Below are positions 35,547-44,794 of a stretch of DNA of 61,677 nucleotides, one piece after another. Made by a program: the position numbers and the translations under genes. The stretch's first letter is position 1. Every line of letters starts with the position of its first letter. The stretch comes from Thermoplasmatota archaeon. Its GTDB lineage: Archaea > Thermoplasmatota > E2 > DHVEG-1. The stretch covers positions 1 to 61,677 of the forward strand of contig JAUXAU010000008.1 in the NCBI GenBank assembly GCA_030619765.1. Direction: 5' to 3'. The notes under the pieces were generated by a model. The model was not told the origin of the DNA. It saw only the letters and a list, made by a program, of their open reading frames with translations, and ran no database searches.

Positions 35547-36221
35547 ATGAAATCAATAAAACCTGGAAAACAAAGAAAAAGACTGTACAATGCCCCTCTT
35601 CATAAGAAGAGAAAATGGGTTGCAGCTCATCTAACAGAAAATTTACTTTTAAAATACGATCATAGAGGTGCTTCGGTTGTAAAGGGAGATACTGTAAAAG
35701 TTATGAGGGGTAGTTTCAAGGGACATGAAGATAAGGTAGCACATGTCAATATACGTAAACAGGTTGTGGAAATTGAAGGGATAACAACAGTTAAGGCAGA
35801 TGGAACAAAGATTGCAAAACCGATGCATGCAAGCAATTTATTGATCACAAAACTAAATTTAACAGATAAATGGAGAAGAAAAAAACTAGAAAAAGGGCTC
35901 TCAGAAGTGACGAAGAAGGAAATTGAGAAAGAAGCTGAAGAACAAATTAAAGAACTTGAAGAAGAAGAAAAGATGGCTGAAGAGATAGCCGAAGCAGAAG
36001 AGGAAGAAGAGGTTGAAGAAATCCCTGAAGAGACGAGTAAGATTCCAGAGAAGAAAGAAAAGAAACCTAAGGAGAAGGAAGGACCTAAAGAGGAAAAGAA
36101 AAAAAAGCAGGAAACTAAGAAAAAAACTGTTGAAAATAAGGATAAGCCTCCTAAAAAGAAGACCGTGAAAAAAACTCCTGCAAAAACTACAAAAAAGAAA
36201 GAGGAGGGTAAAAATGAGTAA
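35547..36221 (+). CDS. rpl24: Ribosomal protein uL24 with long charged C-terminal extension
   Basis: 224 residues against about 120 for a normal archaeal L24. Residues 1-120 hold the KOW core (V-V-K-G-D-T-V-K-V-M-R-G-S-F-K-G). The last ~100 residues are first a Glu-rich run and then a Lys/Pro/Thr-rich run ending P-A-K-T-T-K-K-K. This low-complexity tail resembles histone-like tails and is probably disordered and RNA-binding. The stop overlaps the eS4 start. Confidence 0.95.
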   Translation: MKSIKPGKQRKRLYNAPLHKKRKWVAAHLTENLLLKYDHRGASVVKGDTVKVMRGSFKGHEDKVAHVNIRKQVVEIEGITTVKADGTKIAKPMHASNLLITKLNLTDKWRRKKLEKGLSEVTKKEIEKEAEEQIKELEEEEKMAEEIAEAEEEEEVEEIPEETSKIPEKKEKKPKEKEGPKEEKKKKQETKKKTVENKDKPPKKKTVKKTPAKTTKKKEEGKNE

Positions 36222-36930
36222 ACATTTAAAGAGACTTGCAGCCCCTAGAACAGTAAGATTACACAGAAAAGAAAAAACTTGGACGATAAAATCATCACCA
36301 GGTCCACATCCTTTAGATAAATCAATACCCCTAGGTTTAATAATAAGAGACTATCTTGGATTATGTGACACGTACAGAGAAACAAAAAGAGCTATTGCAA
36401 GTGGGGATGTTTTAGTAGATGCAGTAAAAAGAAAAAGCCACAAATTTCCCTGTGGACTTATGGACGTAATATCAATTCCAAAACTAAAAAAGAATTTTAG
36501 AGTTTTATTTGATCAAAAAGGTAAGTTAACTCTTGTGCCCATATCAGCTAAAGATGCCGAATGGAAACTGTGCCGCGTAGAAAACAAGACGATTGTTAAA
36601 GGAAACAAAATACAACTCAACTTTCACGATGGTAAAAATAAACTTGTAAAAAAAGATGAATACAAAACTGGTGACGTACTCAAGATTTCTCTAGCGGATA
36701 ACAAAATCAGTGATGTTTTTAAATTTGACAAAGGAAATGTATCGATGATAATCAACGGCAGCCATGTTGGTCAAATAGCCAATATAGAAGATATTCAAAT
36801 TGTTTCATCATCAAAGCCTAATCTAGCTAAAATGAAAGGTGTTAAGGAATTTTCAACACTTGCTGAGTACATATTCCCTATTGGAAAAGTCAAACCGATA
36901 ATAACACTCCCTGAGGTGAAGATACAATGA
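36214..36930 (+). CDS. rps4e: Ribosomal protein eS4
   Basis: 238 residues. H-L-K-R-L-A-A-P-R start, S4-type RNA-binding region, D-V-I-S-I-P-K, and the C-terminal KOW with I-N-G-S-H-V-G-Q-I-A match the archaeal/eukaryotic S4e family. Start and stop overlap neighbouring genes. Confidence 0.96.
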   Translation: MSKHLKRLAAPRTVRLHRKEKTWTIKSSPGPHPLDKSIPLGLIIRDYLGLCDTYRETKRAIASGDVLVDAVKRKSHKFPCGLMDVISIPKLKKNFRVLFDQKGKLTLVPISAKDAEWKLCRVENKTIVKGNKIQLNFHDGKNKLVKKDEYKTGDVLKISLADNKISDVFKFDKGNVSMIINGSHVGQIANIEDIQIVSSSKPNLAKMKGVKEFSTLAEYIFPIGKVKPIITLPEVKIQ

Positions 36931-37484
36931 GTGCAAAGACAGCAGAAAAACAGTCTAAAACCACACATAAAAAAGAGAAAAAACCTTTGAAAACAGGTAT
37001 AGCAAAAATTACTGTCAACATTGGTGTTGGCGAAGCAGGTGAAAAACTCCAAAAAGCAGAAACGGTATTACAGAGTTTGACTGGTCAAAAACCAGTACAA
37101 ACTCTTTCTAAAACAACAAATAAAGATTGGGGCCTACGAGAAAGAATGGCCATTGGATGTAAAGTAACATTAAGGAAAAAAACCGCTGATGAATTTTTAA
37201 TTGAAGCATTAAAAACGAGGGAAAATAAAATTGCAGATTATTCATTTGATAATCAGGGAAACTTTTCTTTTGGTATACCAGACCACACGTTATTTGAAGG
37301 GCAAAAATACGATCCAAACATAGGCATATTTGGAATGGACATATCTATAACCATGGAAAAACCGGGCTATAGAATTAGACATAGACGTATTGATAAAAGA
37401 AAAATACCGCAGAAACATCAAGTAACAAAAGAGGAAACAATCAATTTTATTACAGAAACTTTTAACGTGGAGGTCGTAGAATGA
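36927..37484 (+). CDS. rpl5: Ribosomal protein uL5
   Basis: 185 residues. After a ~23-residue Lys-rich start comes [14 protein letters not shown], then L-T-G-Q-K-P-V, and [16 protein letters not shown]. It binds 5S rRNA with uL18. The stop overlaps uS14 (ATGA). Confidence 0.97.
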   Translation: MSAKTAEKQSKTTHKKEKKPLKTGIAKITVNIGVGEAGEKLQKAETVLQSLTGQKPVQTLSKTTNKDWGLRERMAIGCKVTLRKKTADEFLIEALKTRENKIADYSFDNQGNFSFGIPDHTLFEGQKYDPNIGIFGMDISITMEKPGYRIRHRRIDKRKIPQKHQVTKEETINFITETFNVEVVE

Positions 37485-37636
37485 GGATAAAAGAGAAAAA
37501 GAAGGTTTACGGCAGAATAGTCGGATGTGAACAATGTGGCAGAAAACGAGGGATAATACGGAAATATGGACTGCATCTGTGCAGACAATGCTTCAGAGAA
37601 AAAGCGGAGGAGATTGGATTTAAAAAATATTATTAG
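37481..37636 (+). CDS. rps14: Ribosomal protein uS14 (zinc-binding type)
   Basis: 51 residues, normal for archaeal S14. The four zinc ligands are visible in C-E-Q-C-G and C-R-Q-C-F. The C-terminus ends F-K-K-Y-Y. The ATG overlaps the uL5 stop, and a good GGAGGT lies at 37469-37474. Confidence 0.97.
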   Translation: MRIKEKKKVYGRIVGCEQCGRKRGIIRKYGLHLCRQCFREKAEEIGFKKYY

Positions 37637-37650
37637 GAGTTGCCAGGCTT

Positions 37651-38040
37651 ATGTTAAATGATCCATTAGCAAATGCATTATCTACCATTAAAAACGCAGA
37701 GATAAAAGGAATGGATAAGTGCACAATACGACCTTCCTCAAAAATGATCGGCGGAATTTTGAGTCTATTAAAGGATAAAGGATATGTTGGTAGTTTTGAG
37801 TATGTTGATGACGGCAAAGCAGGAATTTTTCAAGTCGAGTTAATTGGAAATATTAATAACTGTGGTGTCATCAAGCCAAGATATCCAATAAAAAGGAGTG
37901 ATTTGGAGAAATGGGAGTCGAGATATCTCCCTGCGCGTGATTTTGGTTTACTTATATTAACTACAACAGAGGGCATAATTTCCCACTATGACGCGAGAAA
38001 AAAAGGTATTGGAGGGAAGTTACTAGCCTATGTTTACTAA
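37651..38040 (+). CDS. rps8: Ribosomal protein uS8
   Basis: 129 residues. D-P-L-A-N-A-L-S-T-I-K-N-A-E start, R-P-S-S-K-M-I, Y-P-I-K-R-S-D-L-E-K-W and the terminal T-T-T-E-G-I-I-S-H-Y-D-A match the archaeal family. It binds the central domain of 16S rRNA. Confidence 0.97.
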   Translation: MLNDPLANALSTIKNAEIKGMDKCTIRPSSKMIGGILSLLKDKGYVGSFEYVDDGKAGIFQVELIGNINNCGVIKPRYPIKRSDLEKWESRYLPARDFGLLILTTTEGIISHYDARKKGIGGKLLAYVY

Positions 38041-38054
38041 TAAAGAGTGATAAA

Positions 38055-38597
38055 ATGCCAGAGACCACCGAGATAAAAGAAGAGATCGAAATTCCAAATG
38101 ACGTAGAAGTATCTCTAGAAGAAAAAATGATCCATGTAAAAGGTGAAAAAGGATCTCTTTCGAAAATGCTATCGCATCCAAAAATAGACCTAAAGGTAAA
38201 AAATAACATCGTTGAAATCTCTTGTTCTAAATCTCCCCATAGAAAAGAGAAAGCATTGATGGGGACCTTTGCAGCACATATAAGAAACATGATAAAAGGA
38301 GTTACTGAAGGATTTGAATATAAAATGAAAACAGTATACGCACATTTTCCTGTAAAAACAAGTGTAGAAGGAAACGAGTTTGTTATACAAAACTTCCTTG
38401 GAGAACGCTCACCTCGTAAAGCAAAAATCCTTGAAAACGTGAAGGTAGAGACAATGGGAGACAATGTAACAGTATCAGGCATAGATAAAGATAAAGTTGG
38501 ACAAACCGTCGCGAATATAGAAAGAGCCACTAAAGTTAAACACAGAGATATCCGCGTTTTCCAAGACGGTGTTTATTTAATCAGTAAAAGGGGCTAA
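38055..38597 (+). CDS. rpl6: Ribosomal protein uL6
   Basis: 180 residues. I-P-N-D-V-E-V-S-L-E-E, V-K-G-E-K-G-S-L-S-K, and a second repeat with V-S-G-I-D-K-D-K-V-G-Q-T-V-A-N-I-E are typical. The end D-I-R-V-F-Q-D-G-V-Y fits the archaeal form. Confidence 0.97.
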   Translation: MPETTEIKEEIEIPNDVEVSLEEKMIHVKGEKGSLSKMLSHPKIDLKVKNNIVEISCSKSPHRKEKALMGTFAAHIRNMIKGVTEGFEYKMKTVYAHFPVKTSVEGNEFVIQNFLGERSPRKAKILENVKVETMGDNVTVSGIDKDKVGQTVANIERATKVKHRDIRVFQDGVYLISKRG

Positions 38598-38599
38598 AA

Positions 38600-39328
38600 A
38601 TGGTAAAAGGAGATGTTGTCAAGGAATTTACATCACTTAAAGGAGTGGGTAAAGCAAAAGCAGAACTACTCCATAACAGTGGATTTGACTCAATTGAAAA
38701 ACTGAAAAATGCAACCGTTGAAGATTTGGTAAAGGTAAAAGGAATTAGCGAAAAAAATGCAAAGGATATATTAAACCAATTAAAGGACAAAAGAAAGGAA
38801 GAACCAAAGAAAAGTAAAGAAAAGGCTGAAATCAAAGTCAAAGAAACTAAAGAAGAAGTAAAAGAGAAAAAAGCGAAGGAAACAGAAGAAGTGGAAATCG
38901 TTGAAGAAAGTGAAGAGAAATATAAAGCAAAGAAAAAACCAGATCTTAGTAAGGAACGAAAAGAAAAACTATTGGTAAGAAAACAAATAAAAAAGAGGAC
39001 ACCGAAATTTGTTAGGGAGGAATGGTTTAGATACAAAAGAATTCCAAAGAGTTGGAGAAGGCCTGATGGGATAAGTTCAAAAATGCGAATTAACTTGAAA
39101 TATAGACCTAGTAAAGTAAGAATTGGTTTTAGAGGGCCTAAAGAAGTGCGTGGCTTACACCCTTCAGGTTTTGAAGAAATTATGGCATATAATGTGGCAG
39201 ATCTTGAAAGTGTTGATCCAAAAAAACAGGCAGTAAGAATTGGGAGCACAGTTGGAACGAAAAAACGCTTAGAAATTGCAAAGAGAGCAGAGGAATTGGA
39301 AATTAGAATATTAAACATGAAGGTATAA
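38600..39328 (+). CDS. rpl32e: Ribosomal protein eL32 with N-terminal helix-hairpin-helix domain
   Basis: 242 residues; the conserved eL32 core is only the last ~125 (T-P-K-F-V-R-E-E-W-F-R-Y-K-R, W-R-R-P-D-G, G-L-H-P-S-G-F). Residues about 4-58 form a helix-hairpin-helix domain with L-K-G-V-G-K-A-K-A and V-K-G-I-S-E-K-N-A, much like the C-terminal extension of uS3. A Lys/Glu-rich linker connects the two. The extension may bind rRNA or DNA. Confidence 0.95.
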   Translation: MVKGDVVKEFTSLKGVGKAKAELLHNSGFDSIEKLKNATVEDLVKVKGISEKNAKDILNQLKDKRKEEPKKSKEKAEIKVKETKEEVKEKKAKETEEVEIVEESEEKYKAKKKPDLSKERKEKLLVRKQIKKRTPKFVREEWFRYKRIPKSWRRPDGISSKMRINLKYRPSKVRIGFRGPKEVRGLHPSGFEEIMAYNVADLESVDPKKQAVRIGSTVGTKKRLEIAKRAEELEIRILNMKV

Positions 39329-39330
39329 AA

Positions 39331-39792
39331 ATGACCGATTTACGAAATCAACGGAGAATGGCAGCAACCATATTGAAATGCGGTGAAAATAGGGTTTGGA
39401 TGGATCCAGACAGAACAGATGAAGTTGCAAAAGCAGTTACTAGAGGCGATATAAAAATTCTTATTAGCGGTGGAGCTGTGAAAAGCAAACAAGTACGAGG
39501 CATTTCAAGTGGACGGAAAAAATTTAGACAAAAACAGAAAGAAAAAGGAAGAAGAAAAGGCCATGGATCAAGAAAGGGTGCAAAATATGCACGTTTACCA
39601 AGAAAAGAACGTTGGATAAAAACAATACGTCCAATCAGAAGTTATCTAAGGCAACTGAGGGACGATAAACTAATTGATCGAAGTGTCTATCGCAAATACT
39701 ATCACAGGGCTAAGGGCGGTGAATTTAGAAACAAGCACCATCTAAAAACACATCTTATATCCGGCGGAATTTTAAAGGAGGACAAACAATGA
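39331..39792 (+). CDS. rpl19e: Ribosomal protein eL19
   Basis: 153 residues. L-R-N-Q-R-R-M-A-A-T-I-L-K-C-G start, R-V-W-M-D-P, and the Arg/Lys-rich G-R-R-K-G-H-G-S-R-K-G segment are the archaeal L19e marks. The stop overlaps the uL18 start. Confidence 0.97.
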   Translation: MTDLRNQRRMAATILKCGENRVWMDPDRTDEVAKAVTRGDIKILISGGAVKSKQVRGISSGRKKFRQKQKEKGRRKGHGSRKGAKYARLPRKERWIKTIRPIRSYLRQLRDDKLIDRSVYRKYYHRAKGGEFRNKHHLKTHLISGGILKEDKQ

Positions 39793-40295
39793 AACAGGGA
39801 CCACGGTATCATGTTAAGTCAAGAAGACATCGAGATGGAAGGACAGATTATAGAAGAAGATTGAGGCTCCTAAAATCTAGAAAAACAAGGATAGTCGTTA
39901 GAAAATCTTTAAAAAATATTAGAGTGCAATTTGTTGAATATTACCCAGAGGGTGATAAGATTCTTGTCTCAGCAATTTCTAATGAACTTATTAAAAATTA
40001 TAACTGGAAATATTCTATTGCTACAACGCCTGCAGCTTATTTAACAGGTCTACTTGCAGGAAAGAAAGCAAATGATAAAGGAATAAAAGAAGGCATACTA
40101 GACATAGGTCGATATAGGCCGACTGCCGGCAATAAGCTATTTGCTGCACTTAAAGGGGTATTAGATGCCGGGATAGAAAGTCCACATGATAACACTAAGA
40201 TACCTGCAGAAGATAGGATTTTAGGAAAACATCTAAACAAAGAAATTCCGTCTTTAGTAAGCGAAATAAAAGGTAAGATAGTAGGGGGCAAATAA
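39789..40295 (+). CDS. rpl18: Ribosomal protein uL18
   Basis: 168 residues. [16 protein letters not shown] start, [10 protein letters not shown], and [11 protein letters not shown]. It binds 5S rRNA. Its stop (TAATG) overlaps the uS5 start. Confidence 0.97.
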   Translation: MKQGPRYHVKSRRHRDGRTDYRRRLRLLKSRKTRIVVRKSLKNIRVQFVEYYPEGDKILVSAISNELIKNYNWKYSIATTPAAYLTGLLAGKKANDKGIKEGILDIGRYRPTAGNKLFAALKGVLDAGIESPHDNTKIPAEDRILGKHLNKEIPSLVSEIKGKIVGGK

Positions 40296-41041
40296 TGGCA
40301 GTAAGAGGACGTAGAGGACGATCTAGAGGGCGTACTAGGAAACCTGAGAAACCTATGAGAACCATAGATTGGTTACCAAAAACCAGGCTGGGACAAATGG
40401 TCAAAAAAGGGGAAATCTCTACCATGAGTGATGCACTGAATTCCGGTCTGCCCATGAGAGAGCCCGAAATTATAGATATCTTACTTCCTGAAGTCGAAGA
40501 CGATGTTATAGATGTTAAAATGGTTCAGCGTATGACTGACTCCGGTAGAAGAATAAAATTCGTAATTACTGTAGCTGTTGGAAATAAAGATGGTTTTATT
40601 GGCTTAGGACAGGCAAAAGGAAAAGAAGTAGGATCTAGCATAAAAAAAGCCATTGATAACGCAAAATTAAATATTATTGAGATTAGAAGAGGATGTGGAT
40701 CTTGGGAATGTGGTTGCAAGAAACCTCACACGGTTCCATTCGCAGTAAACGGCAAAAGCGGATCTGTAGAAGTAACCTTTAAACCTGCTCCGCATGGGAT
40801 AGGATTAGCCACTGGTGATGTGGCAAAAAAGATTCTGGAGTTAGCTGGAGTGAAAGATTGCTGGGCATTTACAAAAGGACAGACCAAGACCATAATTAAT
40901 TATGCTAAAGCAGTATTTGATGCTTTAAAAAAGAATGCAGAAATGCGAATTTCTCAGGATGAAATTAAGAAAATTAGTATAATGTCAGGTAGTATTGGCC
41001 CACCCCCTGAAGAACCTAAACCAGCAGAAACGGAGGCATAG
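40295..41041 (+). CDS. rps5: Ribosomal protein uS5
   Basis: 248 residues. [33 protein letters not shown] and P-A-P-H-G-I-G-L are archaeal S5 signatures. The tail is rich in Pro/Glu (P-P-P-E-E-P-K-P). It helps maintain decoding fidelity. Confidence 0.97.
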   Translation: MAVRGRRGRSRGRTRKPEKPMRTIDWLPKTRLGQMVKKGEISTMSDALNSGLPMREPEIIDILLPEVEDDVIDVKMVQRMTDSGRRIKFVITVAVGNKDGFIGLGQAKGKEVGSSIKKAIDNAKLNIIEIRRGCGSWECGCKKPHTVPFAVNGKSGSVEVTFKPAPHGIGLATGDVAKKILELAGVKDCWAFTKGQTKTIINYAKAVFDALKKNAEMRISQDEIKKISIMSGSIGPPPEEPKPAETEA

Positions 41042-41043
41042 AA

Positions 41044-41508
41044 ATGGTATTTGCAGTTGTCAGAGTAAGAGGAATAGTTAATGTAAAACCAGATATAAAA
41101 CGTACTTTAGAACTAATTCGCTTAACCAAGGTAAATCATTGTGTACTATTAGAAGAAAACAAAGTTTACAAAGGGATGTTACAGATTGTTAAAGACTATA
41201 CGACATGGGGAGAAATAAACAAAGAGATACTCTCAAATCTCATAAATTCCAGAGGAATGCTGGTTGGTGACAAAAGCATTACAGAAGAATATGTGAAATC
41301 TGCAACATCATATGATAGCGTAGAAAAGCTTTCACAGGCAATAATAGATAATAAATTCAAATACAAAGAAATACCTGAAATAAAACCATTATTTAGATTA
41401 AGCCCGCCAAAAAAAGGGTACGAAGGTATAAAAAGATCTTTTACTAACGGTGGGGCTTTAGGATATAGAAGAAAAGAGATAAACAAATTGATAGAAAGGA
41501 TGTTATAG
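41044..41508 (+). CDS. rpl30: Ribosomal protein uL30
   Basis: 154 residues, archaeal long form. V-V-R-V-R-G-I-V-N-V start, L-T-K-V-N-H-C-V-L, R-L-S-P-P-K-K-G-Y-E-G-I-K and Y-R-R-K-E-I-N-K-L. Last gene of the superoperon here. uL15 and SecY, which normally follow in archaea, are absent; a new promoter (TTATATATAATG near 41530) begins the next gene instead. Confidence 0.97.
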   Translation: MVFAVVRVRGIVNVKPDIKRTLELIRLTKVNHCVLLEENKVYKGMLQIVKDYTTWGEINKEILSNLINSRGMLVGDKSITEEYVKSATSYDSVEKLSQAIIDNKFKYKEIPEIKPLFRLSPPKKGYEGIKRSFTNGGALGYRRKEINKLIERML

Positions 41509-41580
41509 AGTTGAATATTCCAAAAGATTATTATATATAATGCTTTCTATTGTATAAAAATTGTTGATGAGGGAAGCAAT

Positions 41581-41790
41581 ATGGAGGAAGTTTTGTATAA
41601 TATCGAGATACATAAAGATGTGAGCGGATATCTGGGGAAAATATATTCGGATATTGATGGAGTTAAAGAGTTCAATAACGAACACATAGATAGATTACTC
41701 AGAGACATTATCTTTGATATGCAACTTGCTCTCGATGAATTCTCTAACCGCTCTGCAGATTTTGCAGAAGGCGTCGAAGAAATAAAATAA
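41581..41790 (+). CDS. Small uncharacterised acidic protein
   Basis: 69 residues, predicted mainly helical and acidic (start M-E-E-V-L-Y-N-I, then L-L-R-D-I-I-F-D-M-Q-L-A-L-D-E-F). No family recognised. A TTATATATAATG box lies about 40-50 bases before the ATG, which has a GAGGGAAGC element in front. It sits between the ribosomal operon and rpoK/rps2 on the same strand. Confidence 0.65.
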   Translation: MEEVLYNIEIHKDVSGYLGKIYSDIDGVKEFNNEHIDRLLRDIIFDMQLALDEFSNRSADFAEGVEEIK

Positions 41791-41906
41791 ATATACTAAC
41801 TTTTAAAAAATTGCTGTGATAATCCTAAAAGATAATTTTAGGGGCAATATTTTTAAATGTTTCTGATATTTGGTGGTCCTACTATCCATATAATTGGAGG
41901 AATAAA

Positions 41907-42083
41907 TTGGACTATACTCGATTTGAAAAGGCTCGAATAATCGGTGCAAGAGCGTTACAGATATCCATGGGTGCGCCGCCAACACTAACTAAAATTCCTA
42001 AGGACATAATCGATCCTGTTGAAATATCCATGTTGGAATTTGAAGAAGATGCAATCCCTATTACGGTAAAGAGAGATCAATAA
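41907..42083 (+). CDS. rpoK: RNA polymerase subunit Rpo6 (RpoK)
   Basis: 58 residues, the normal size of archaeal RpoK. It has a TTG start with a textbook GGAGG at 41896-41900 six bases before it. Core motif: [20 protein letters not shown], then P-V-E-I-S-M-L-E-F. It helps assemble and stabilise the polymerase as omega/Rpb6 does. uS2 follows 14 bp later. Confidence 0.95.
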   Translation: MDYTRFEKARIIGARALQISMGAPPTLTKIPKDIIDPVEISMLEFEEDAIPITVKRDQ

Positions 42084-42097
42084 AAAGAGGATGACAT

Positions 42098-42724
42098 ATG
42101 GCTGAAGAAAAGGAGAAAAAAGAACGCGAAACTGAAATGTTAGTTCCTGAAGAAACTTACATGACATCGGGTGTCCATATCGGAACAAGACAGAAAACAT
42201 CGGATATAAAAGATTTCATATACAAAGTTAGAAATGATGGATTATATATCATAGATGTTAAAAAAACTGATGAAGGAATTAGGAATGCTGCAAAGTTTTT
42301 AGCAAAATATGATCCTTCTAAAATTATGGCAGTTTCTGTAAGACAATATGGACAAAAGCCCATAAAAAAACTAGGCGAACATACAGGAATGCAGATATTA
42401 GAGGGGCGTTTTAGACCAGGTATCCTGACAAATCCAAATTCTAAAGATTTTTTTGAACCAGAGATAATATTATTAACTGATCCATTGGCCGACATACAAG
42501 CTCTGCACGAAGCTGAAAATATTGGAATCCCTGTTATAGCACTTTGTGATACCAATAATGAAACCAGATACATCGATTTAGTTATACCAACCAATAACAA
42601 AGGACGGCGAGCTCTCGCACTTATCTATTGGTTATTGACAAAAGAGATCTTGAGGGAACAGGGTAAAATAAAATCAGATGAAGAGTTTACTGCTACAGTA
42701 GAAGATTTTGAGGCTGAAATTTAA
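42098..42724 (+). CDS. rps2: Ribosomal protein uS2
   Basis: 208 residues. Charged start, then S-G-V-H-I-G-T, F-I-Y-K-V-R-N-D-G-L-Y-I-I-D, R-F-R-P-G-I-L-T-N-P and D-T-N-N-E-T-R-Y-I-D-L-V-I-P match archaeal S2. It recruits translation initiation components to the small subunit. Confidence 0.97.
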   Translation: MAEEKEKKERETEMLVPEETYMTSGVHIGTRQKTSDIKDFIYKVRNDGLYIIDVKKTDEGIRNAAKFLAKYDPSKIMAVSVRQYGQKPIKKLGEHTGMQILEGRFRPGILTNPNSKDFFEPEIILLTDPLADIQALHEAENIGIPVIALCDTNNETRYIDLVIPTNNKGRRALALIYWLLTKEILREQGKIKSDEEFTATVEDFEAEI

Positions 42725-42769
42725 ATAGTCTTTTGAAGTATTTACATACTAGAATGAAAAGGAGATACT

Positions 42770-43933
42770 TTGCAAGTTAAGATAAATGATAATATTATAC
42801 TCGTTGGTACTGCACATATCTCTAAGGACAGTGTTAAAGAAGTAAAAGAGGTTATTGAAGAATATAAACCCGATATTGTAGCAGTTGAACTCTGCAAAAG
42901 ACGATATGAGGCAATAACGAAAAAGGATAAATGGGAAAATACTCCGATTACTTCTCTTTTGAAATCAAATAATGCATATCTAATGTTAGCGCAAACATTT
43001 TTGTCATCTATTCAAAGGAGACTTGGCAAGGAATATGGGGTAGAGCCAGGTTCTGAAATGATTGCAGCTATGAATGAAGCTAAAAAACATGATATGGAAG
43101 TAGCACTTGTAGATAGAGATATCTCGGTTACTCTTAAAAGAGCTTGGAAAAAGATGGGTGTCAGAGAGAAGTTTAGATTAACATGGGAGTTCATGAAGGC
43201 GATTTTAGGGTATGATGAAGAGGAACTAGAAGAACTAGATTTGAAAGAACTTATGGATCAAGATGTAATTTCTGCTATGATGGAGGAATTTGGTAAAATT
43301 GCTCCCAGTATTGCTAATGTTTTAATCCATGAGCGAGATGAATATATAGCCAAAAAAATTCTGAACGAGAGTGAAAAAGGTAAAGTAGTAGCGGTTGTAG
43401 GTGCAGGTCATATTAATGGAATTAAAAAGCATTTGGAAAAGAAAAAATTGGATGTTGATTTAACTGAGTTAGAATACGTCCCTAAAAAACGTTTTAGCGT
43501 TTTGAAAACTGTTGGTTATACAATACCTGTTGTTTTCGTCGCATTAATCGTTTATCTTTTTCTAACTGGAGGCTGGGACCGAGCAGCAGATGCATTGTTA
43601 TGGTGGTTTTTAATCAATGGCAGCTTGTCAGCACTTGGAACGGCAATTGCCAGAGGTCATCCCTTTTCAATAGCAACTGCTTTCGTAGCTGCTCCCCTTA
43701 CTTCGTTAAATCCTGCTATAGCTGCTGGGTGGGTTGCTGGCTATGTAGAATTTAAATTAAGAAAACCTGTAGTAAAGGATTTCCAGAATTTAAGCAAAGT
43801 GGATGACATCAAAGATTTCTTTAATAACAAAATTATAAGGCTTCTTATGGTTGTAGCATTAGCAAATCTGGGCAGTATGATAGGTACATTTATAGCTTTA
43901 CCATATATTTTAAGCCTTGGATTTGCCGGATGA
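42770..43933 (+). CDS. TraB/PrgY-family membrane protein
   Basis: 387 residues, TTG start with AAGGAGAT upstream. The N-terminal ~220 residues hold the TraB domain: V-G-T-A-H-I-S-K-D-S-V near the start, D-I-V-A-V-E-L-C-K-R-R-Y, and V-V-A-V-V-G-A-G-H-I-N-G-I later, with conserved His/Glu residues typical of this putative metal-dependent family. The C-terminal part has three to four transmembrane helices. In enterococci TraB/PrgY limits pheromone activity; the archaeal role is unknown. Confidence 0.85.
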   Translation: MQVKINDNIILVGTAHISKDSVKEVKEVIEEYKPDIVAVELCKRRYEAITKKDKWENTPITSLLKSNNAYLMLAQTFLSSIQRRLGKEYGVEPGSEMIAAMNEAKKHDMEVALVDRDISVTLKRAWKKMGVREKFRLTWEFMKAILGYDEEELEELDLKELMDQDVISAMMEEFGKIAPSIANVLIHERDEYIAKKILNESEKGKVVAVVGAGHINGIKKHLEKKKLDVDLTELEYVPKKRFSVLKTVGYTIPVVFVALIVYLFLTGGWDRAADALLWWFLINGSLSALGTAIARGHPFSIATAFVAAPLTSLNPAIAAGWVAGYVEFKLRKPVVKDFQNLSKVDDIKDFFNNKIIRLLMVVALANLGSMIGTFIALPYILSLGFAG

Positions 43934-43982
43934 TTATTTAACTCCCAAACATTCATAAATCGTAAAAGTAATTGAGGGGGGC

Positions 43983-44720
43983 ATGAAGGAGAGAAGAAAG
44001 ATCTACACTTCATTTCATGATTTATCACCTAGAGAATACATGTACTTTCCCAAAGGTACTCTTGATATAGGAAAGCCAGGAGAGTTTAGCAGAACTGAAA
44101 TAACTCATATTCTCATAGCGATGGGTGTTTTAACAATAGCTTTTTCTTTTACTATTTCCAAGAATAACCTATTCTCAGGCTTTAATGATATAGGTTCTCT
44201 ACTCTTATCTATTCCCATATCGTTTTTAGGTATTGTGACAGCTTTTTTTGTTCATGAACTTTCGCATAAATTTATGGCACAAAAATATGGACTTTGGTCT
44301 GAGTTTAGAATGTATCCACGGGGTTTGCTGTTATCACTTGTATTAGCATTTCTTATGGGTGTTCCTTTAGCCGTTCCTGGGGCCGTAATGTTCAGAGGAG
44401 AAACAAGAAATTTTGAAACAGGGCGAATAGCTGCTGCAGGACCATCAGCAAACATAATAATCGCTGTTATAACATATGTCTTATACCATTTTGTTTTTTT
44501 TGAGGCAGGTTTTATAGGCAAAGTTCTTGGATTTATCTGTCTAGTCAATGCGTTATTAGGAACATTTAATTTATTACCATTTGGTCCTCTGGATGGAGTC
44601 AAAGTGATACGTTGGAACGGGATTGTATGGTCAATTTTGTTGACAATTTCGATAATATTATTGGTATTTATTTTCTATGGAGGACTTCCTGATTTCACTT
44701 CCTGGTTTTTAAGTCAGTAA
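43983..44720 (+). CDS. Site-2 protease-like M50 membrane metalloprotease
   Basis: 245 residues, about six hydrophobic segments. The zinc-binding H-E-L-S-H motif sits in the second predicted helix (F-F-V-H-E-L-S-H-K-F-M). The second ligand region F-G-P-L-D-G-V-K matches the NPDG-type motif of intramembrane S2P enzymes. It probably cleaves membrane proteins. It is cotranscribed or closely spaced with the TraB-type gene. Confidence 0.85.
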   Translation: MKERRKIYTSFHDLSPREYMYFPKGTLDIGKPGEFSRTEITHILIAMGVLTIAFSFTISKNNLFSGFNDIGSLLLSIPISFLGIVTAFFVHELSHKFMAQKYGLWSEFRMYPRGLLLSLVLAFLMGVPLAVPGAVMFRGETRNFETGRIAAAGPSANIIIAVITYVLYHFVFFEAGFIGKVLGFICLVNALLGTFNLLPFGPLDGVKVIRWNGIVWSILLTISIILLVFIFYGGLPDFTSWFLSQ

Positions 44721-44794
44721 TCTTTTTTATTTCCAAAATCAATTGTTTAAAACGTGGAAACGTATATATCCCCAATATTTGATATTTTAATTGA

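Noticed and set aside
35880-36221. Separate gene in the charged region after uL24
   Set aside because: The frame is continuous with uL24 and has no start site or ribosome site of its own; it is a low-complexity tail.
37961-38530. 189-codon minus-strand frame opposite uL6/uS8
   Set aside because: Shadow of the conserved ribosomal genes; no family-like motifs or ribosome site.
38581-39318. Long open frame on the minus strand opposite eL32 (245 codons)
   Set aside because: It is the antisense of a Lys/Glu-rich coding region, which naturally gives Phe/Ser/Leu-rich open frames. The plus-strand gene is certain.
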